A DNA stretch of 63,580 nucleotides, taken from assembly GCA_011772495.1 (NCBI GenBank), contig WVZL01000014.1:1-63580 (forward strand), written 5' to 3'. The notes under the pieces were generated by a model. The model was not told where the DNA came from and did no database searches. It was given only the letters and a program-made list of their open reading frames with translations. Made by a program: the position numbers and the translations under genes. Positions 9,868-18,221 of this stretch are shown piece after piece; the stretch's first letter is position 1, and each line of letters opens with the position of its first letter. The DNA comes from Candidatus Aminicenantota bacterium. GTDB taxonomy: Bacteria > Acidobacteriota > Aminicenantia > Aminicenantales > Aminicenantaceae.

Positions 9868-9883
9868 TGGCACAAAAAATGCT
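9868..9883 (+). promoter_or_regulatory. Possible sigma-54 promoter upstream of aldo/keto reductase
   Basis: TGGCACAAAAAATGCT has a perfect -24 element (TGGCAC) and the required GG-N10-GC spacing (GG 9869-9870, GC 9881-9882). The -12 element is ATGCT rather than TTGC[A/T]. It lies about 85 bases ahead of the chosen start at 9967. Confidence 0.45.
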
Positions 9884-9966
9884 CCCAAATTTTTCCGAAC
9901 AAAGGAAGAAATTCTGTATGAATAAAAATGAAAAATAAAACTGTAATGAGAAAAGGAGGAATCTCA

Positions 9967-11187
9967 ATGGGCTACAGAAGAATGAACAGAAGAGATTTTA
10001 TCGGGAAAGCCGCCTCTGGTCTGTTCTCGACCGGCGTCGCCCTTCCCTTTCTTAAAGCTGGCCCAGCTAACCAGGAGCAGTCTCAAAAGATTATTTACCG
10101 GACTCTTGGCAGAACCAAACTTCGCATTCCAGTGGTAAGCTTTGGTGTTATGAATTCGGATAGCCCTGACCTCATAAAGGAAGCTCTAGATAAGGGAATC
10201 AATCATCTGGATACAGCTTTTCTTTATTTGAGGGGTAACAGCGAGAGGGTCATCGGAGAGGTTTTAGAGAAAGCAGGAAACAGGGAAAAAGTTTATGTGG
10301 CCACCAAGATGCGTTTTGCCCGGGACACCAAGAAAGGCATTTTCTCACTCAAAGGAAGCGGGCGGGAGCCAGCAGCGACTGAAGAAAATTTGCTCAAACA
10401 GCTCGAAGTAAGCCTTGGCCGATTACGCACGGATTATGTGGATATTCTGTATCTCCACAGCTGCTATTCTCCTCAGATGGCGACTTACGAGCCGTTGATG
10501 AATGCGCTGGTTAAGGTTAAGAAGCAAGGAAAGGCAAGGTTTATAGGGGTTTCCACGCATAGGGATGAACCGAATGTCATTCGAGCGGCCGTAGATGCAG
10601 GAGTCTATGATGTGGTGCTTACAGCCTACAATTTTGTCCAAGAAAACAGAGAGGAAGTCAAAAAGGCCATTCAGTATGCCGCAGGAAAGGGTGTAGGGGT
10701 GGTAGCTATGAAGACCCAAGGCGGAAGGCGTCTGCAAGAAGAAGGCAAAATAGAAGTGAATCACGAGGCAGCCTTGAAATGGGTCCTGAACGATGAAAAT
10801 GTGTGTACGACTATTCCCGGGATGACCACTTTTGACCAGCTGTATCTGAACCTCAAAGTCATGAGTAACTGGGCATTGTCAGAAGGAGAAAAACGGGAGC
10901 TTCAGCTGGCTTCGATGCTGAAGGGAATTCTTTACTGTCAGAATTGTCGCGCTTGTGTCCCCACCTGTTCCCATCGAGTTGAAATTCCCACCCTCATGAG
11001 GGCCTACATGTATGCCCAAGGATACGGAAATCTTATTCAAGCCAGAATAACTGCAGGGGCCTTGCCCGCTGAGACGGGCTTGAATGTCTGTCAGGATTGC
11101 TCTTCATGCACCGCTGCCTGCCGTAATGGAATAAACATCGATTCACGATTAAAATCCCTCCTTACCGAGAAGCTCTACCGGGGCTAG
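9967..11187 (+). CDS. Tat-exported aldo/keto reductase with C-terminal 4Fe-4S motifs
   Basis: 406 residues. The ATG at 9967 follows AAAAGGAGGA at good spacing; a 13-codon longer reading lacks such a site. N-terminus: twin-arginine signal (NRRDFIGKAASG). The AKR barrel (about 35-300) shows the catalytic set D (NHLDTAF), Y (FLYLRGNSE), K (VATKM) and H (LYLHS). The C-terminus carries two cysteine clusters, CQNCRACVPTC and CQDCSSCTAAC, suited to two iron-sulfur clusters. Family members reduce carbonyls with NAD(P)H; the Fe-S subgroup probably couples to other electron carriers, and its substrates are unknown. Tat export fits a protein folded around its clusters in the cytoplasm. It is single, with a possible sigma-54 promoter in front. 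Confidence 0.88.
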   Translation: MGYRRMNRRDFIGKAASGLFSTGVALPFLKAGPANQEQSQKIIYRTLGRTKLRIPVVSFGVMNSDSPDLIKEALDKGINHLDTAFLYLRGNSERVIGEVLEKAGNREKVYVATKMRFARDTKKGIFSLKGSGREPAATEENLLKQLEVSLGRLRTDYVDILYLHSCYSPQMATYEPLMNALVKVKKQGKARFIGVSTHRDEPNVIRAAVDAGVYDVVLTAYNFVQENREEVKKAIQYAAGKGVGVVAMKTQGGRRLQEEGKIEVNHEAALKWVLNDENVCTTIPGMTTFDQLYLNLKVMSNWALSEGEKRELQLASMLKGILYCQNCRACVPTCSHRVEIPTLMRAYMYAQGYGNLIQARITAGALPAETGLNVCQDCSSCTAACRNGINIDSRLKSLLTEKLYRG

Positions 11188-11281
11188 AACTCAGTGTCAT
11201 CACTAAGAACTGGGATTAGACGTTGGTATTCCAGATTGAATAAATCCCGCCCTGCTGGAATGTTGATTCCTGCCCTCTATT

Positions 11282-11992
11282 TTATTTTTTCTTCAGAAGG
11301 TGGAACCAGATCGACCATTCGCCTTTTCCACATTCATTCCCTTCTGGGATCTGAATCTTAATTTCCTCACTCTTCTTCAATTTCCATACGGGCACATTGA
11401 AGAATACTGTCCAGGTATGGGATAAGGCATTGCCATCCGAGTTTTCCCATTCTACGGCCGGGTTTGAAAAAGGAGTCATGGCCTGGAACTGCATCCATGC
11501 CTGTTCCAGGAGCGGCGCTGGGATTTCATCATCTTCACCATAACCATATTTTTCCCGTATATAGTCTTCTGCACCTTCCTTGGGTAAAATCATTAGATTT
11601 ATATCGAAATTGTTGTTCCTGTTGACGATCTTATTGGGTTCCACTCCGGCGCCACTGAGATGAGGACAGATTTCGACAGCAACAATTTTAGCCTCTCCTT
11701 CACCGTACCCAAACTGTCCCAGCATATGTTTGCCGCTTCTTATATAAATCCAGCAGGGGAAAGCAGAAACAGGCGAGTGTCCAAAGGCTACGTTGGAGAC
11801 TTGGGCCACTAGATTGAGAACTTTTTCTTCTTCACAGTACCCAGGATTGCATTGACTGGTGTAGTTATAACTCAGCTCGATATTATAGGAAGATGAGTAC
11901 CACTCGTTTTTTTTGGACTTGCCTTCGGTGACTCCAAACCAGAGGACTAGACAGGGGATTATGAAGAGAAACAGCAATTTTTTATTTTTCAT
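11282..11992 (-). CDS. Exported protein of unknown function
   Basis: 236 residues from the ATG at 11992, which has AAAGGGAG upstream; the ORF extends 15 codons further without a better start. Residues 1-25 form a signal peptide (lysine-rich start, then LLFLFIIPCLVLWFGVTEG). The mature part is beta-rich, with a C-Y-C pattern near the N-terminus (QCNPGYCEEE) and cysteines at CWIY, CPHL and ECGKG, so disulfides are plausible. No family was recognised. It is probably periplasmic or secreted. It is followed on the same strand by nothing close, and preceded by the equally unknown gene at 12178-12843. Confidence 0.7.
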   Translation of the reverse strand: MKNKKLLFLFIIPCLVLWFGVTEGKSKKNEWYSSSYNIELSYNYTSQCNPGYCEEEKVLNLVAQVSNVAFGHSPVSAFPCWIYIRSGKHMLGQFGYGEGEAKIVAVEICPHLSGAGVEPNKIVNRNNNFDINLMILPKEGAEDYIREKYGYGEDDEIPAPLLEQAWMQFQAMTPFSNPAVEWENSDGNALSHTWTVFFNVPVWKLKKSEEIKIQIPEGNECGKGEWSIWFHLLKKK

Positions 11993-12177
11993 CTCAAACT
12001 CCCTTTCTACTGGATTACAGTAATGCTTCAAGGTCACTAAGTCAATAATTGAGCTTTGCTTCTTTTTTTCGTGAAAGAATCACTTGAAGATATCCGCAGG
12101 CGGAAAACAATGAAGGTAACAAATGATTCTATAGGGCGCGGCTAGACGACCGACTTCAGGATTAAGGCGATTCCTGT

Positions 12178-12843
12178 CTAAACGAAATCAATATCTCCAT
12201 CCTTCTTTACTCTGAACAATTCAATAGCAATCGGGCCTGATTGATTTCCAACTATTTTCAATCCCATCCCAGCCAAGCTGCTGATTCTCACCTCAGGAGC
12301 CACTGAACCCCGAAGGAATGTGGTCACGGTTCCTACATTTCCCTTTATCTCGATATCTTTTTCCCTTGTCTCATTGGCCAAAAGAACAAAAGAATCAACT
12401 CGATAAACTTCTGATATCACAAACCAATCTTTATGTCTCCATTTTTCGATTTTATCAGCAATTTGACTCCCCAGCTGACTTTTTGCGTCTATTGCAGCCG
12501 AAACCGCTGGTTTAGAATGCATAAAGAACGAGTAATTGCCTTTGAATTTCAGTTTCAACTTTGCTTCAGCTCCAAGATTGTCCGTGAATTCATCGACTTT
12601 TGCCCCGGCTTCAATCTTCGTAATATAAACTTTACTTGTCTGAAAATGAATCTCTAAAGGAGGGCCCTCAGACGATTCTGCATCAATGCCAAAATCTGTC
12701 GTAATATTGCCTATCCTGTGGAAAAAACCTCGATCTCTGACGACATAGTCACCTAATTTCCACTTGCTTGTTGGTGGCCATACGGCTCTAAGTCCGGTAT
12801 ACCGCTTTAAGGCGACGGTGTATTTTTTCGGAGTATCCGGCAT
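12178..12843 (-). CDS. Protein of unknown function (beta-rich, cytoplasmic)
   Basis: 221 residues; the ATG at 12843 follows GGGGAGG. There is no signal peptide or membrane helix. The N-terminal part reads KLGDYVVRDRGFFHRIGNI, then alternating polar/hydrophobic strands, a lysine-rich strand (AEAKLKLKFKGNY), an amphipathic helix (about 115-135) and a W-rich turn. No family was recognised with certainty. The GD-V-x8-F-x-x-IGN opening and the strand pattern recall the N-terminal lobes of small lipid-binding or gasdermin-like folds. That is only an impression and should not be used as an annotation. Confidence 0.65.
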   Translation of the reverse strand: MPDTPKKYTVALKRYTGLRAVWPPTSKWKLGDYVVRDRGFFHRIGNITTDFGIDAESSEGPPLEIHFQTSKVYITKIEAGAKVDEFTDNLGAEAKLKLKFKGNYSFFMHSKPAVSAAIDAKSQLGSQIADKIEKWRHKDWFVISEVYRVDSFVLLANETREKDIEIKGNVGTVTTFLRGSVAPEVRISSLAGMGLKIVGNQSGPIAIELFRVKKDGDIDFV

Positions 12844-12947
12844 TGCCTCCCCCGCTTAACCATAAGAATGCAATTAAATCTCGTTCTATTTTTTTCTTAA
12901 TCTCGCATAAAAGTCAACAAAAAAAGGAGCTAAGTCTCTAGATTCCA

Positions 12948-13146
12948 GGTTTAATTTTAGGCTCACAATACTTTAGTTTCGGAGAGTCCATCGCAATTCA
13001 AAAATAAGTCTTGTGTTTCTATAAAGGGACTACTATTTCCCTTAAAAGGCCAATTTTAACTCCAAAAATGCCGGTTTAAGACTAAAATTGATGGGAAAAT
13101 TAACCTTAATTTATTCAAAATAAATTGCTTAGCTTGGTCTGACCCC
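12948..13146. repeat. About 200-base dispersed repeat, copy A
   Basis: The segment begins GGTTTAATTTTAGG, passes through CACAATACTTTAG, AAAAGGCCAATTTTAACTCC and GACTAAAATTGATGGGAAAA, and ends AGCTTGGTCTGACCCC. It aligns end to end with copy B at 18222-18413. Its inner part belongs to the GGGGACACAATA family and its right end is the family-1 GACCTGACCCC motif, so it looks composite. The right end runs into the anti-sigma gene. Confidence 0.7.
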
Positions 13147-13659
13147 TTCTTTAGTTTTTAGCTTTTCCAGACCCGCCACAAACACGCAAAAAAGCATGGA
13201 TATGATAATCATAGCTGCGGGAATAAAAAATACTGGGAATAAGGGAGCGATTATTCTTGACAACGAGTCAAGGACCGGGCCAGCTCCTGAACTTGAAGTT
13301 ATAATATTCCCTATGGCCCTCCCCTTGGTGATAAATAAATAGATGACTCCTGCAATCAAGCCTACATAGGAAAATACCTTTGCATAGAATAGAGGTCGCA
13401 AAGCCTTCTTTACCAGTCCTCTATCAGGCTTCCGTTTGGCCCGGGCTCTGTTCCAGATGGTTTCAGCATCAGGAAGAGTTTTCTCCAGCATTTCAGCCTT
13501 CCAGGAGCTGTTCTTGAACTGGTTCATCCATTCATAAACAATTACAACATCCTCGCACACCGGGCATTCGGAGGTATGCTTTTCAATTTCTGGGCTTAGC
13601 TTCCCTGCTTTCAGACAATCCATGACCTCTTTTTCCAGATGACAGCTCTTTTTTCTCAT
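13129..13659 (-). CDS. Anti-sigma factor, zinc-binding (ZAS) membrane protein
   Basis: 176 residues. The N-terminal zinc anti-sigma signature is present: H7 and H28-x3-C32-x2-C35. Two hydrophobic segments follow (VFSYVGLIAGVIYLFIT and FFIPAAMIIISMLFCVFVAGL), anchoring it in the inner membrane. It starts inside the stop of the ECF sigma gene (ATGA overlap, 4 bases), so the pair is translationally coupled. Known role of the family: it holds the partner sigma factor until an envelope or redox signal releases it. The last codons, GVRPS plus stop, are read from the GGTCTGACCCC end of an intergenic repeat, so the natural C-terminus was probably replaced or trimmed. Confidence 0.85.
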   Translation of the reverse strand: MRKKSCHLEKEVMDCLKAGKLSPEIEKHTSECPVCEDVVIVYEWMNQFKNSSWKAEMLEKTLPDAETIWNRARAKRKPDRGLVKKALRPLFYAKVFSYVGLIAGVIYLFITKGRAIGNIITSSSGAGPVLDSLSRIIAPLFPVFFIPAAMIIISMLFCVFVAGLEKLKTKEGVRPS

Positions 13660-14183
13660 GGCTCCATTCCCCCTTTATACTCATTTTTCTTCAGAAAACT
13701 GGCTAACTCTTTCCTGGCCCTGAAGAGTTGAGTCTTGACGCTTTTCTCTTTGGTTGCTGTGATCTCTGCTATCTCCCGGTGGCTGTAACCTTCGACATAA
13801 GCAAGCCAGAGGAGAGTCCTCTCTCTGGGCTTTAAGAATTCAAATATCTTCTCCATGACTAATGACGAAATAACTGCCGACTCCGGGCTCTCTTTATCCT
13901 TCCGTCTTTTATAAACCTCTTTTTCCTCTTCAAAAGCTCTCCTTTCAACCTTTATCCTTCTTTTTTTATCGATAATGATTCCAAAAGCTATCTTGTATAA
14001 ATAAGACTTCATATGATTCTCATTCAATACGACCGGCTTGGCCCTGAGAAACCTGTAAAAGGATTCCTGAAAGATATCGTCAGCCATATTTTGATCGCCG
14101 CACATTTTATTGATGTAAAACCAGAATGATCGGGAATACTTCTCATAAAATCCTTCCCAGATTTTCTTCGAATTTTCTTCCAT
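13656..14183 (-). CDS. ECF-type RNA polymerase sigma-70 factor
   Basis: 175 residues from the ATG at 14183; the codon before it is TTG. Region 2: FYINKMCGDQNMADDIFQES with FYRFLRAKP, the core-binding and -10 recognition helix. Region 4: LKPRERTLLWLAYVEGYSHR, then EIAEITATKEKSVKTQLFRA, a helix-turn-helix for the -35 element. The linker (about 85-110) is long and charged (EEEKEVYKRRKDKE). It overlaps the anti-sigma gene by four bases and lies about 120 bases after a small membrane protein on the same strand. Expected role: transcription of an envelope or stress regulon under control of the anti-sigma. The regulon is not evident from the sequence. Confidence 0.93.
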   Translation of the reverse strand: MEENSKKIWEGFYEKYSRSFWFYINKMCGDQNMADDIFQESFYRFLRAKPVVLNENHMKSYLYKIAFGIIIDKKRRIKVERRAFEEEKEVYKRRKDKESPESAVISSLVMEKIFEFLKPRERTLLWLAYVEGYSHREIAEITATKEKSVKTQLFRARKELASFLKKNEYKGGMEP

Positions 14184-14302
14184 CAATCAGGAGATCGCTT
14201 TCTTCTTTCTCTATGAATTTTAATCTCAACTGGGGAACAATCAGGTGCTTTTTGTAACCAGCCTAAAATGACTTGAATAACTACCCAAGATACATCTTTG
14301 TC

Positions 14303-14746
14303 TCAGCTTCCTTCATTAATTATGCCCCATTTTTTGCTCAATTTGTAGGAGATAAATGTCGATAGAAGAAAGCCCACCCCTATGGCAATGAGCACAATTC
14401 CAAAGGCAATGAAATACCTCATCTCTTCAGAGAACAGCGATCCGACGACAATTACGGCGATGCCCAAAAAGGAAAGGATTATTCCTTTGGACAGAGAAGA
14501 CAATATCTTATCTCTTGGAGCGCGACCGTTAAACCTCAAAAAATTGAGAAATCGACTTCCTTCTTTCGATTGCAGGAAATCACTTAATTCCTGGGCGGTA
14601 GAGAATTTATCAACAATTTTGCTTTGCAGCTTGCTCTTGTTCCTCATTTTCCGCCACTCCAGTATGACCCACACAACCCAAGCCCAGAATACAATCGTAA
14701 TAGGAAGAACTGTCATCAAAACAATGTTCTCTCCAGCACCATTCAT
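14303..14746 (-). CDS. Small membrane protein of unknown function, next to ECF sigma/anti-sigma
   Basis: 147 residues. The start at 14746 has GGAGGTTAAG directly ahead; the ATG four codons upstream would place that site inside the gene. Three hydrophobic segments (IVLMTVLPITIVFWAWVVWV, GIILSFLGIAVIVVGSLF and FIAFGIVLIAIGVGFLLSTF) surround a cytoplasmic charged stretch of about 60 residues. The family is not recognised; similar short proteins are found beside ECF sigma factors in related phyla. It precedes the sigma gene on the same strand with a gap of about 120 bases, so co-expression is plausible but not shown. Confidence 0.7.
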   Translation of the reverse strand: MNGAGENIVLMTVLPITIVFWAWVVWVILEWRKMRNKSKLQSKIVDKFSTAQELSDFLQSKEGSRFLNFLRFNGRAPRDKILSSLSKGIILSFLGIAVIVVGSLFSEEMRYFIAFGIVLIAIGVGFLLSTFISYKLSKKWGIINEGS

Positions 14747-14821
14747 CTTAACCTCCATAAAATAACATTCAATATTACAACGGATGACATATGCTTAAGG
14801 TTAACAAAAAAATATGATTTT

Positions 14822-14832
14822 GGGGTCAGACC
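14822..14832. repeat. GGGGTCAGACC repeat end
   Basis: This is the reverse-oriented end motif of the family-1 repeat, upstream of the small membrane protein gene. A matching outward-facing partner (GGCCTGACCCC) lies at 14962-14972, so the two may be the ends of one degenerate copy. Confidence 0.45.
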
Positions 14833-14961
14833 AAACTATTTACTTTGTTTTTTATGAGATAAGCTAGGATTAGGCCTGTTTTTTCTCCTTAAACAGGCAT
14901 TTTCATTGGTCGAATTGCTGCTTTAAGAAGCTTTTCTCTCTCTCAGCTTTAAAGAGTTATA

Positions 14962-15011
14962 AAGGCCTGACCCCAGCGGTCTAGAAATATTGAAAGTTAA
15001 GACCTGAACCC
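14962..15011. repeat. Two family-1 repeat ends (GGCCTGACCCC, then TTGAAAGTTAAGACCTGAACCCC)
   Basis: GGCCTGACCCC at 14962-14972 is followed by ATTGAAAGTTAAGACCTGAA plus CCCC ending at 15011. The second shows the long form of the end (TTGAAAGTTAAGACCTGACCCC) also seen at 25612-25641, 34574-34600 and 56628-56651. This lies just after the decarboxylase stop. Confidence 0.55.
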
Positions 15012-15043
15012 CTTTTCTACTTTTTTCTTTGCTGTCAAATCGA

Positions 15044-16453
15044 TCACTTTTCGATTGATCGTCCGGTGCTGATGACGTTATCGAAAAATCGATCGACATC
15101 TTCCTTTTCAGTTTCGTGGTTGAGGATGACAAGCCGAATAGTAACCTCAGAATCTATATACCCATAATTGACAAAACTTTTCCCGCTCTTGGCCAGCTCT
15201 TCCCGCAATCTCAGGTTGAAAGCGTTGATATTCTCTGTTGACCTGGGTAGATAACGAAAACAAACAGTTACCGAATTTCTCGGAGCCATGAGCTCGAGCT
15301 CATCAAGGGAATTGACTTTATCCTCGGCGTGGGCAGCGAGGTCGAAGAATTTATCCATCAGCTCCGCATAGCCGTTGTCTCCGTAATATTTCCACGAGAG
15401 CCAGAGCTTGAAAGCATCCACTCTCCTTCCACACTGCATAGAAAGAGGCCCGAGGTCGTAAGCTGCAAAATCATGGTCATGAAAAATGTACTCTGTCCCC
15501 GAGGCAGAAAAAGTGTTTCGAAGATTTCCCTCTTCCCTCACCAGGAAGACAGAGCAGATGAGCGGCAATCTCATCATCTTATGCGGATTCCAGATAAGAG
15601 AGTTAGCTTCTTCGCAGCCTTTCATAAGGCGGCGATGCTGAGGACTGAGGATGACAGAACCTCCGAAGGAGCCGTCTACATGAAGCCACAGTCGATACTT
15701 CCGGGCAAGGGGCGCTATCTCATCACACGGGTCATAAGCGCCTTTTACCGTCGTGCCAGCGGTAAGCCCAACAAAGAAGGGGGCTTTCCCCTGTTCTTGA
15801 TAATGTTTGACAGTCTTCTCAAGTTCTTCGGGGATCATTCGACCTGCACTGTCTGTTTTGACTTTGATAACATTCTGGGATCCGATGCCCAGGATGTTGG
15901 CCGCCTTGTCGAAGGAATAATGAGCTTGATCAGAGACAAAAGCGGTTAAGGTCTTATCTGCTTTATGCCCTTCCTCTTTTATATCCGGAAAAGCATTGTT
16001 ACGGGCAATCATCATGGCCATCAGATTCCCGTGGCTGCCTCCCGTGACAAAAATCCCTTCTGGTTTTTTAAACCCTACAATGCTCCCCATTTTTTCGACC
16101 AGGAACCTTTCGATGAGAGTCGCCGCCGGAGCGACTTCATAGGTATACATGGATGTGTTCGTCAGGCTTGTGAAAATATCACCAAGAAGTCCGGGGAGCG
16201 TGAATCCGGACCAAAGCTGGTTGAAATATTGCTTGTGTCCAGTCCGGACGCTGGCTTCAAGGTAATCCTGGATAGCCTTGTAAAGATCGTCCAGGGAGCA
16301 TCCTTCTCTGGAAATGGCCAGATCGATTTTTTCCCGTATCTCGTGAGGATAAAGATATTTGGTGACCGGTGTATCCGGAAGGTCATTTTTCTTCAAATAA
16401 TCGTTGATAATCTTTAAGACTTTCTGATCCAGAAATCGCTCTTCTCCCGCCAT
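15044..16453 (-). CDS. PLP-dependent group II amino-acid decarboxylase
   Basis: 469 residues; the ATG at 16453 has AAGGAGGAACTC in front, whereas the ORF reads 26 codons further without support. Fold-type I PLP enzyme: the glycine-rich cofactor turn GGSHGNLMAM (138-147), H178 stacking on the ring, D260 in HVDGSFGG, and the Schiff-base lysine K292 in NPHKMM. Group II decarboxylases (aromatic amino acid, glutamate, cysteine-sulfinate, diaminobutyrate) remove the alpha-carboxylate to give amines. Substrate cannot be called; the usual NPHKW is NPHKM here, which changes the residue next to the lysine. It is cytoplasmic and a single gene. Confidence 0.88.
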   Translation of the reverse strand: MAGEERFLDQKVLKIINDYLKKNDLPDTPVTKYLYPHEIREKIDLAISREGCSLDDLYKAIQDYLEASVRTGHKQYFNQLWSGFTLPGLLGDIFTSLTNTSMYTYEVAPAATLIERFLVEKMGSIVGFKKPEGIFVTGGSHGNLMAMMIARNNAFPDIKEEGHKADKTLTAFVSDQAHYSFDKAANILGIGSQNVIKVKTDSAGRMIPEELEKTVKHYQEQGKAPFFVGLTAGTTVKGAYDPCDEIAPLARKYRLWLHVDGSFGGSVILSPQHRRLMKGCEEANSLIWNPHKMMRLPLICSVFLVREEGNLRNTFSASGTEYIFHDHDFAAYDLGPLSMQCGRRVDAFKLWLSWKYYGDNGYAELMDKFFDLAAHAEDKVNSLDELELMAPRNSVTVCFRYLPRSTENINAFNLRLREELAKSGKSFVNYGYIDSEVTIRLVILNHETEKEDVDRFFDNVISTGRSIEK

Positions 16454-16603
16454 GAGTTCCTCCTTTTTCCGAGGTGAATGTATAATATTACAATTCTGGC
16501 ACACTAGGTCAATAACAAGAACGGATGTCAAAAAAGGATTCTTAGACGCTAAGTACTTCCTAAAAAAAATGTTTTATGCTTAAATATTAGGGTTATAAAA
16601 GCC

Positions 16604-17356
16604 ATGTCAGTGAAATCCCTTATTCCGCTTGGAATAAAATTGTTGCTCCGGATAGCCTATCGCTGCTTAAAAGACTATATCACCGGGATGAAGTTTAGGT
16701 TTGCCAAGAATTCTGAGGCCAAGCTGAAAACGGGGCAGTCGTTTAAAAAACAGATTACCATAATCCAACCCATCAACGTCAGTCGCTGGGCGGAAAATAA
16801 GAAGCATAACTTGCGGTTGGCCATCTCAAAGTTCCAAAATCTTCCTATCTATCCGAGTGAGGTCTTCTCCTTCTGGCACTATGTGCGGAAACCCACCAAA
16901 AGAGAAGGCTACAAGGTTGGGATTAATATTAAAATGAGCAAACTGGATTTTGATTACGGAGGAGGATTATGCCAGCTCTCAGGAATCCTGTATCATCTTG
17001 CTCTGACCGCAGGCCTGGGAATCGTGGAGAGGCACCCCCATTCGGTTGATCTCTATACAGATGAGACACGATACACACCTCTTGGCGCGGATGCGACCAC
17101 TGTTTACGGTCACAAAGACCTTAGAATAAAAAATATACTGGGTACTCCTTTTTGTTTTCGTCTAAAGGTCAAGGGTAATAAGCTTATCGGCTCGATCTGT
17201 GCGCCCGAACCTGTCCAGGAGTATGAACTTCGATTCATCAAAGATATCGTGGACGGCAAAGAACGAGTCAAGACCATAAAATATCTGGATGCCGAGAACT
17301 CCCAGCTCATCTGTACCCAGACGTACTTGATCTCTGACCACGACGAGGTCATCTGA
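16604..17356 (+). CDS. VanW family protein
   Basis: 250 residues. The VanW core is clear: INVSRWAENKKHNLRLAISK, then VFSFWHYV, and the signature DYGGGLCQLSGILYHLALTAG with RHPHSVDLYTDE. VanW-like proteins occur with vancomycin-resistance genes and very widely without them; their biochemistry is not settled. No signal peptide is apparent and no van ligase genes are nearby, so a resistance role is not implied. The upstream site is weak (no clear purine stretch before the ATG at 16604); later in-frame starts look no better. Confidence 0.85.
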   Translation: MSVKSLIPLGIKLLLRIAYRCLKDYITGMKFRFAKNSEAKLKTGQSFKKQITIIQPINVSRWAENKKHNLRLAISKFQNLPIYPSEVFSFWHYVRKPTKREGYKVGINIKMSKLDFDYGGGLCQLSGILYHLALTAGLGIVERHPHSVDLYTDETRYTPLGADATTVYGHKDLRIKNILGTPFCFRLKVKGNKLIGSICAPEPVQEYELRFIKDIVDGKERVKTIKYLDAENSQLICTQTYLISDHDEVI

Positions 17357-17546
17357 ATCCATCTCATGCGGAACATCAGCAATTTTCTTTGACGTGGTAT
17401 CTTTCCTGTGTTAGTATTATTCACGTTGAAATTGAAGAGACCTGTCCGGTGAAAAGAACAGGCAGGGATCATAAGGGATTAGGGAAGATTTCAACGAGTA
17501 AAAACTCCCTCCCTTATTATAAGTTCAATATTAAAAGGAAGACAGA

Positions 17547-17852
17547 ATGAATATTTACGTAGGCAATTTACCGCGAGAAGCCACTGAGGACGATTTACGG
17601 CAGGCTTTCGAAGAATTCGGGCAGGTCGACTCTGTCAAGATCATCACCGACAGGTTCACCGGGGATTCAAGGGGATTCGGTTTTGTTGAGATGCCCAACA
17701 ATCCCGAAGCCCAATCCGCCATCTCCGGGCTGGACGGCAAAGATTTGAAAGGGCGTGCTCTTAGGGTCAACGAGGCCCGCCCTCGTCGTGATGACCGTGG
17801 AGGCAGAGGAGGTTTTGGCCGAGGTGGGTCCGGGGGTAGAAGACGCTTCTGA
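17547..17852 (+). CDS. RRM-domain RNA-binding protein with Gly/Arg-rich tail
   Basis: 101 residues with AAAGGAAGACAG ahead of the ATG. One RNA-recognition motif (1-80) with RNP2 IYVGNL (3-8) and RNP1 RGFGFVEM, followed by a short RGG-like tail (GGRGGFGRGGSGGRRRF). Such single-RRM proteins are common in cyanobacteria and several other phyla, where they bind RNA and often respond to cold. Here it is a single gene with a long 3' gap. The function is inferred from the family only. Confidence 0.92.
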   Translation: MNIYVGNLPREATEDDLRQAFEEFGQVDSVKIITDRFTGDSRGFGFVEMPNNPEAQSAISGLDGKDLKGRALRVNEARPRRDDRGGRGGFGRGGSGGRRRF

Positions 17853-18128
17853 GAACGGTCACCCGGACATTCAAAATCTTAGTCAGATTTTACCTTAAAA
17901 CAAATTTGAGGTTTGCCTGGCTTTTCTATCCGTCCGTACAAATTCATAAGTTTATCTACCATTCCAATCAAAAGACAGGACCATTCTGCCTGAAAGTTCC
18001 TGGTTTATCCTCCTGATGGTTCGCCAATATCAAGCTGATTGATTATTGGCCTCCTGGGGCTGGGACAGGCAATTTAAACAGAATGTAATATATTCGGTTC
18101 AACTAATAAATCTCAACAAGGAATAATG
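17853..18128. other. Gene-free stretch after the RRM gene
   Basis: No ORF with coding character, repeat-family member or terminator hairpin was recognised in these roughly 275 bases. It is followed directly by the polypurine tract and a copy of the 200-base repeat, making 605 bases without a gene in total. Confidence 0.5.
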
Positions 18129-18212
18129 AATGAAAAAATATGAGAGAAAGGAAAGAAAGAGAAGAGAAAGAAAGAGAGAGAGAAGAAAGAGAGAAAAAAG
18201 AAAAAGGAGAAC
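18129..18212 (+). repeat. Polypurine (GA-rich) tract
   Basis: About 80 bases on the plus strand are almost entirely A and G (runs of GAAAGAGAGAGAGAAGAAAG), with a single T near the start. This low-complexity mirror-like tract can in principle form triplex DNA. It directly precedes copy B of the 200-base repeat. Confidence 0.8.
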
Positions 18213-18221
18213 CATAACCTA

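Noticed and set aside
15329..15949. A 206-codon open frame on the plus strand across the decarboxylase gene
   Set aside because: It is an antisense shadow: the minus strand has a full PLP enzyme with all motifs in place, and this frame has no ribosome site or recognisable domain.
16604..17356. A vancomycin-resistance locus
   Set aside because: VanW-family proteins are widespread without resistance; no D-Ala-D-Lac ligase, VanH/X or two-component genes are present.
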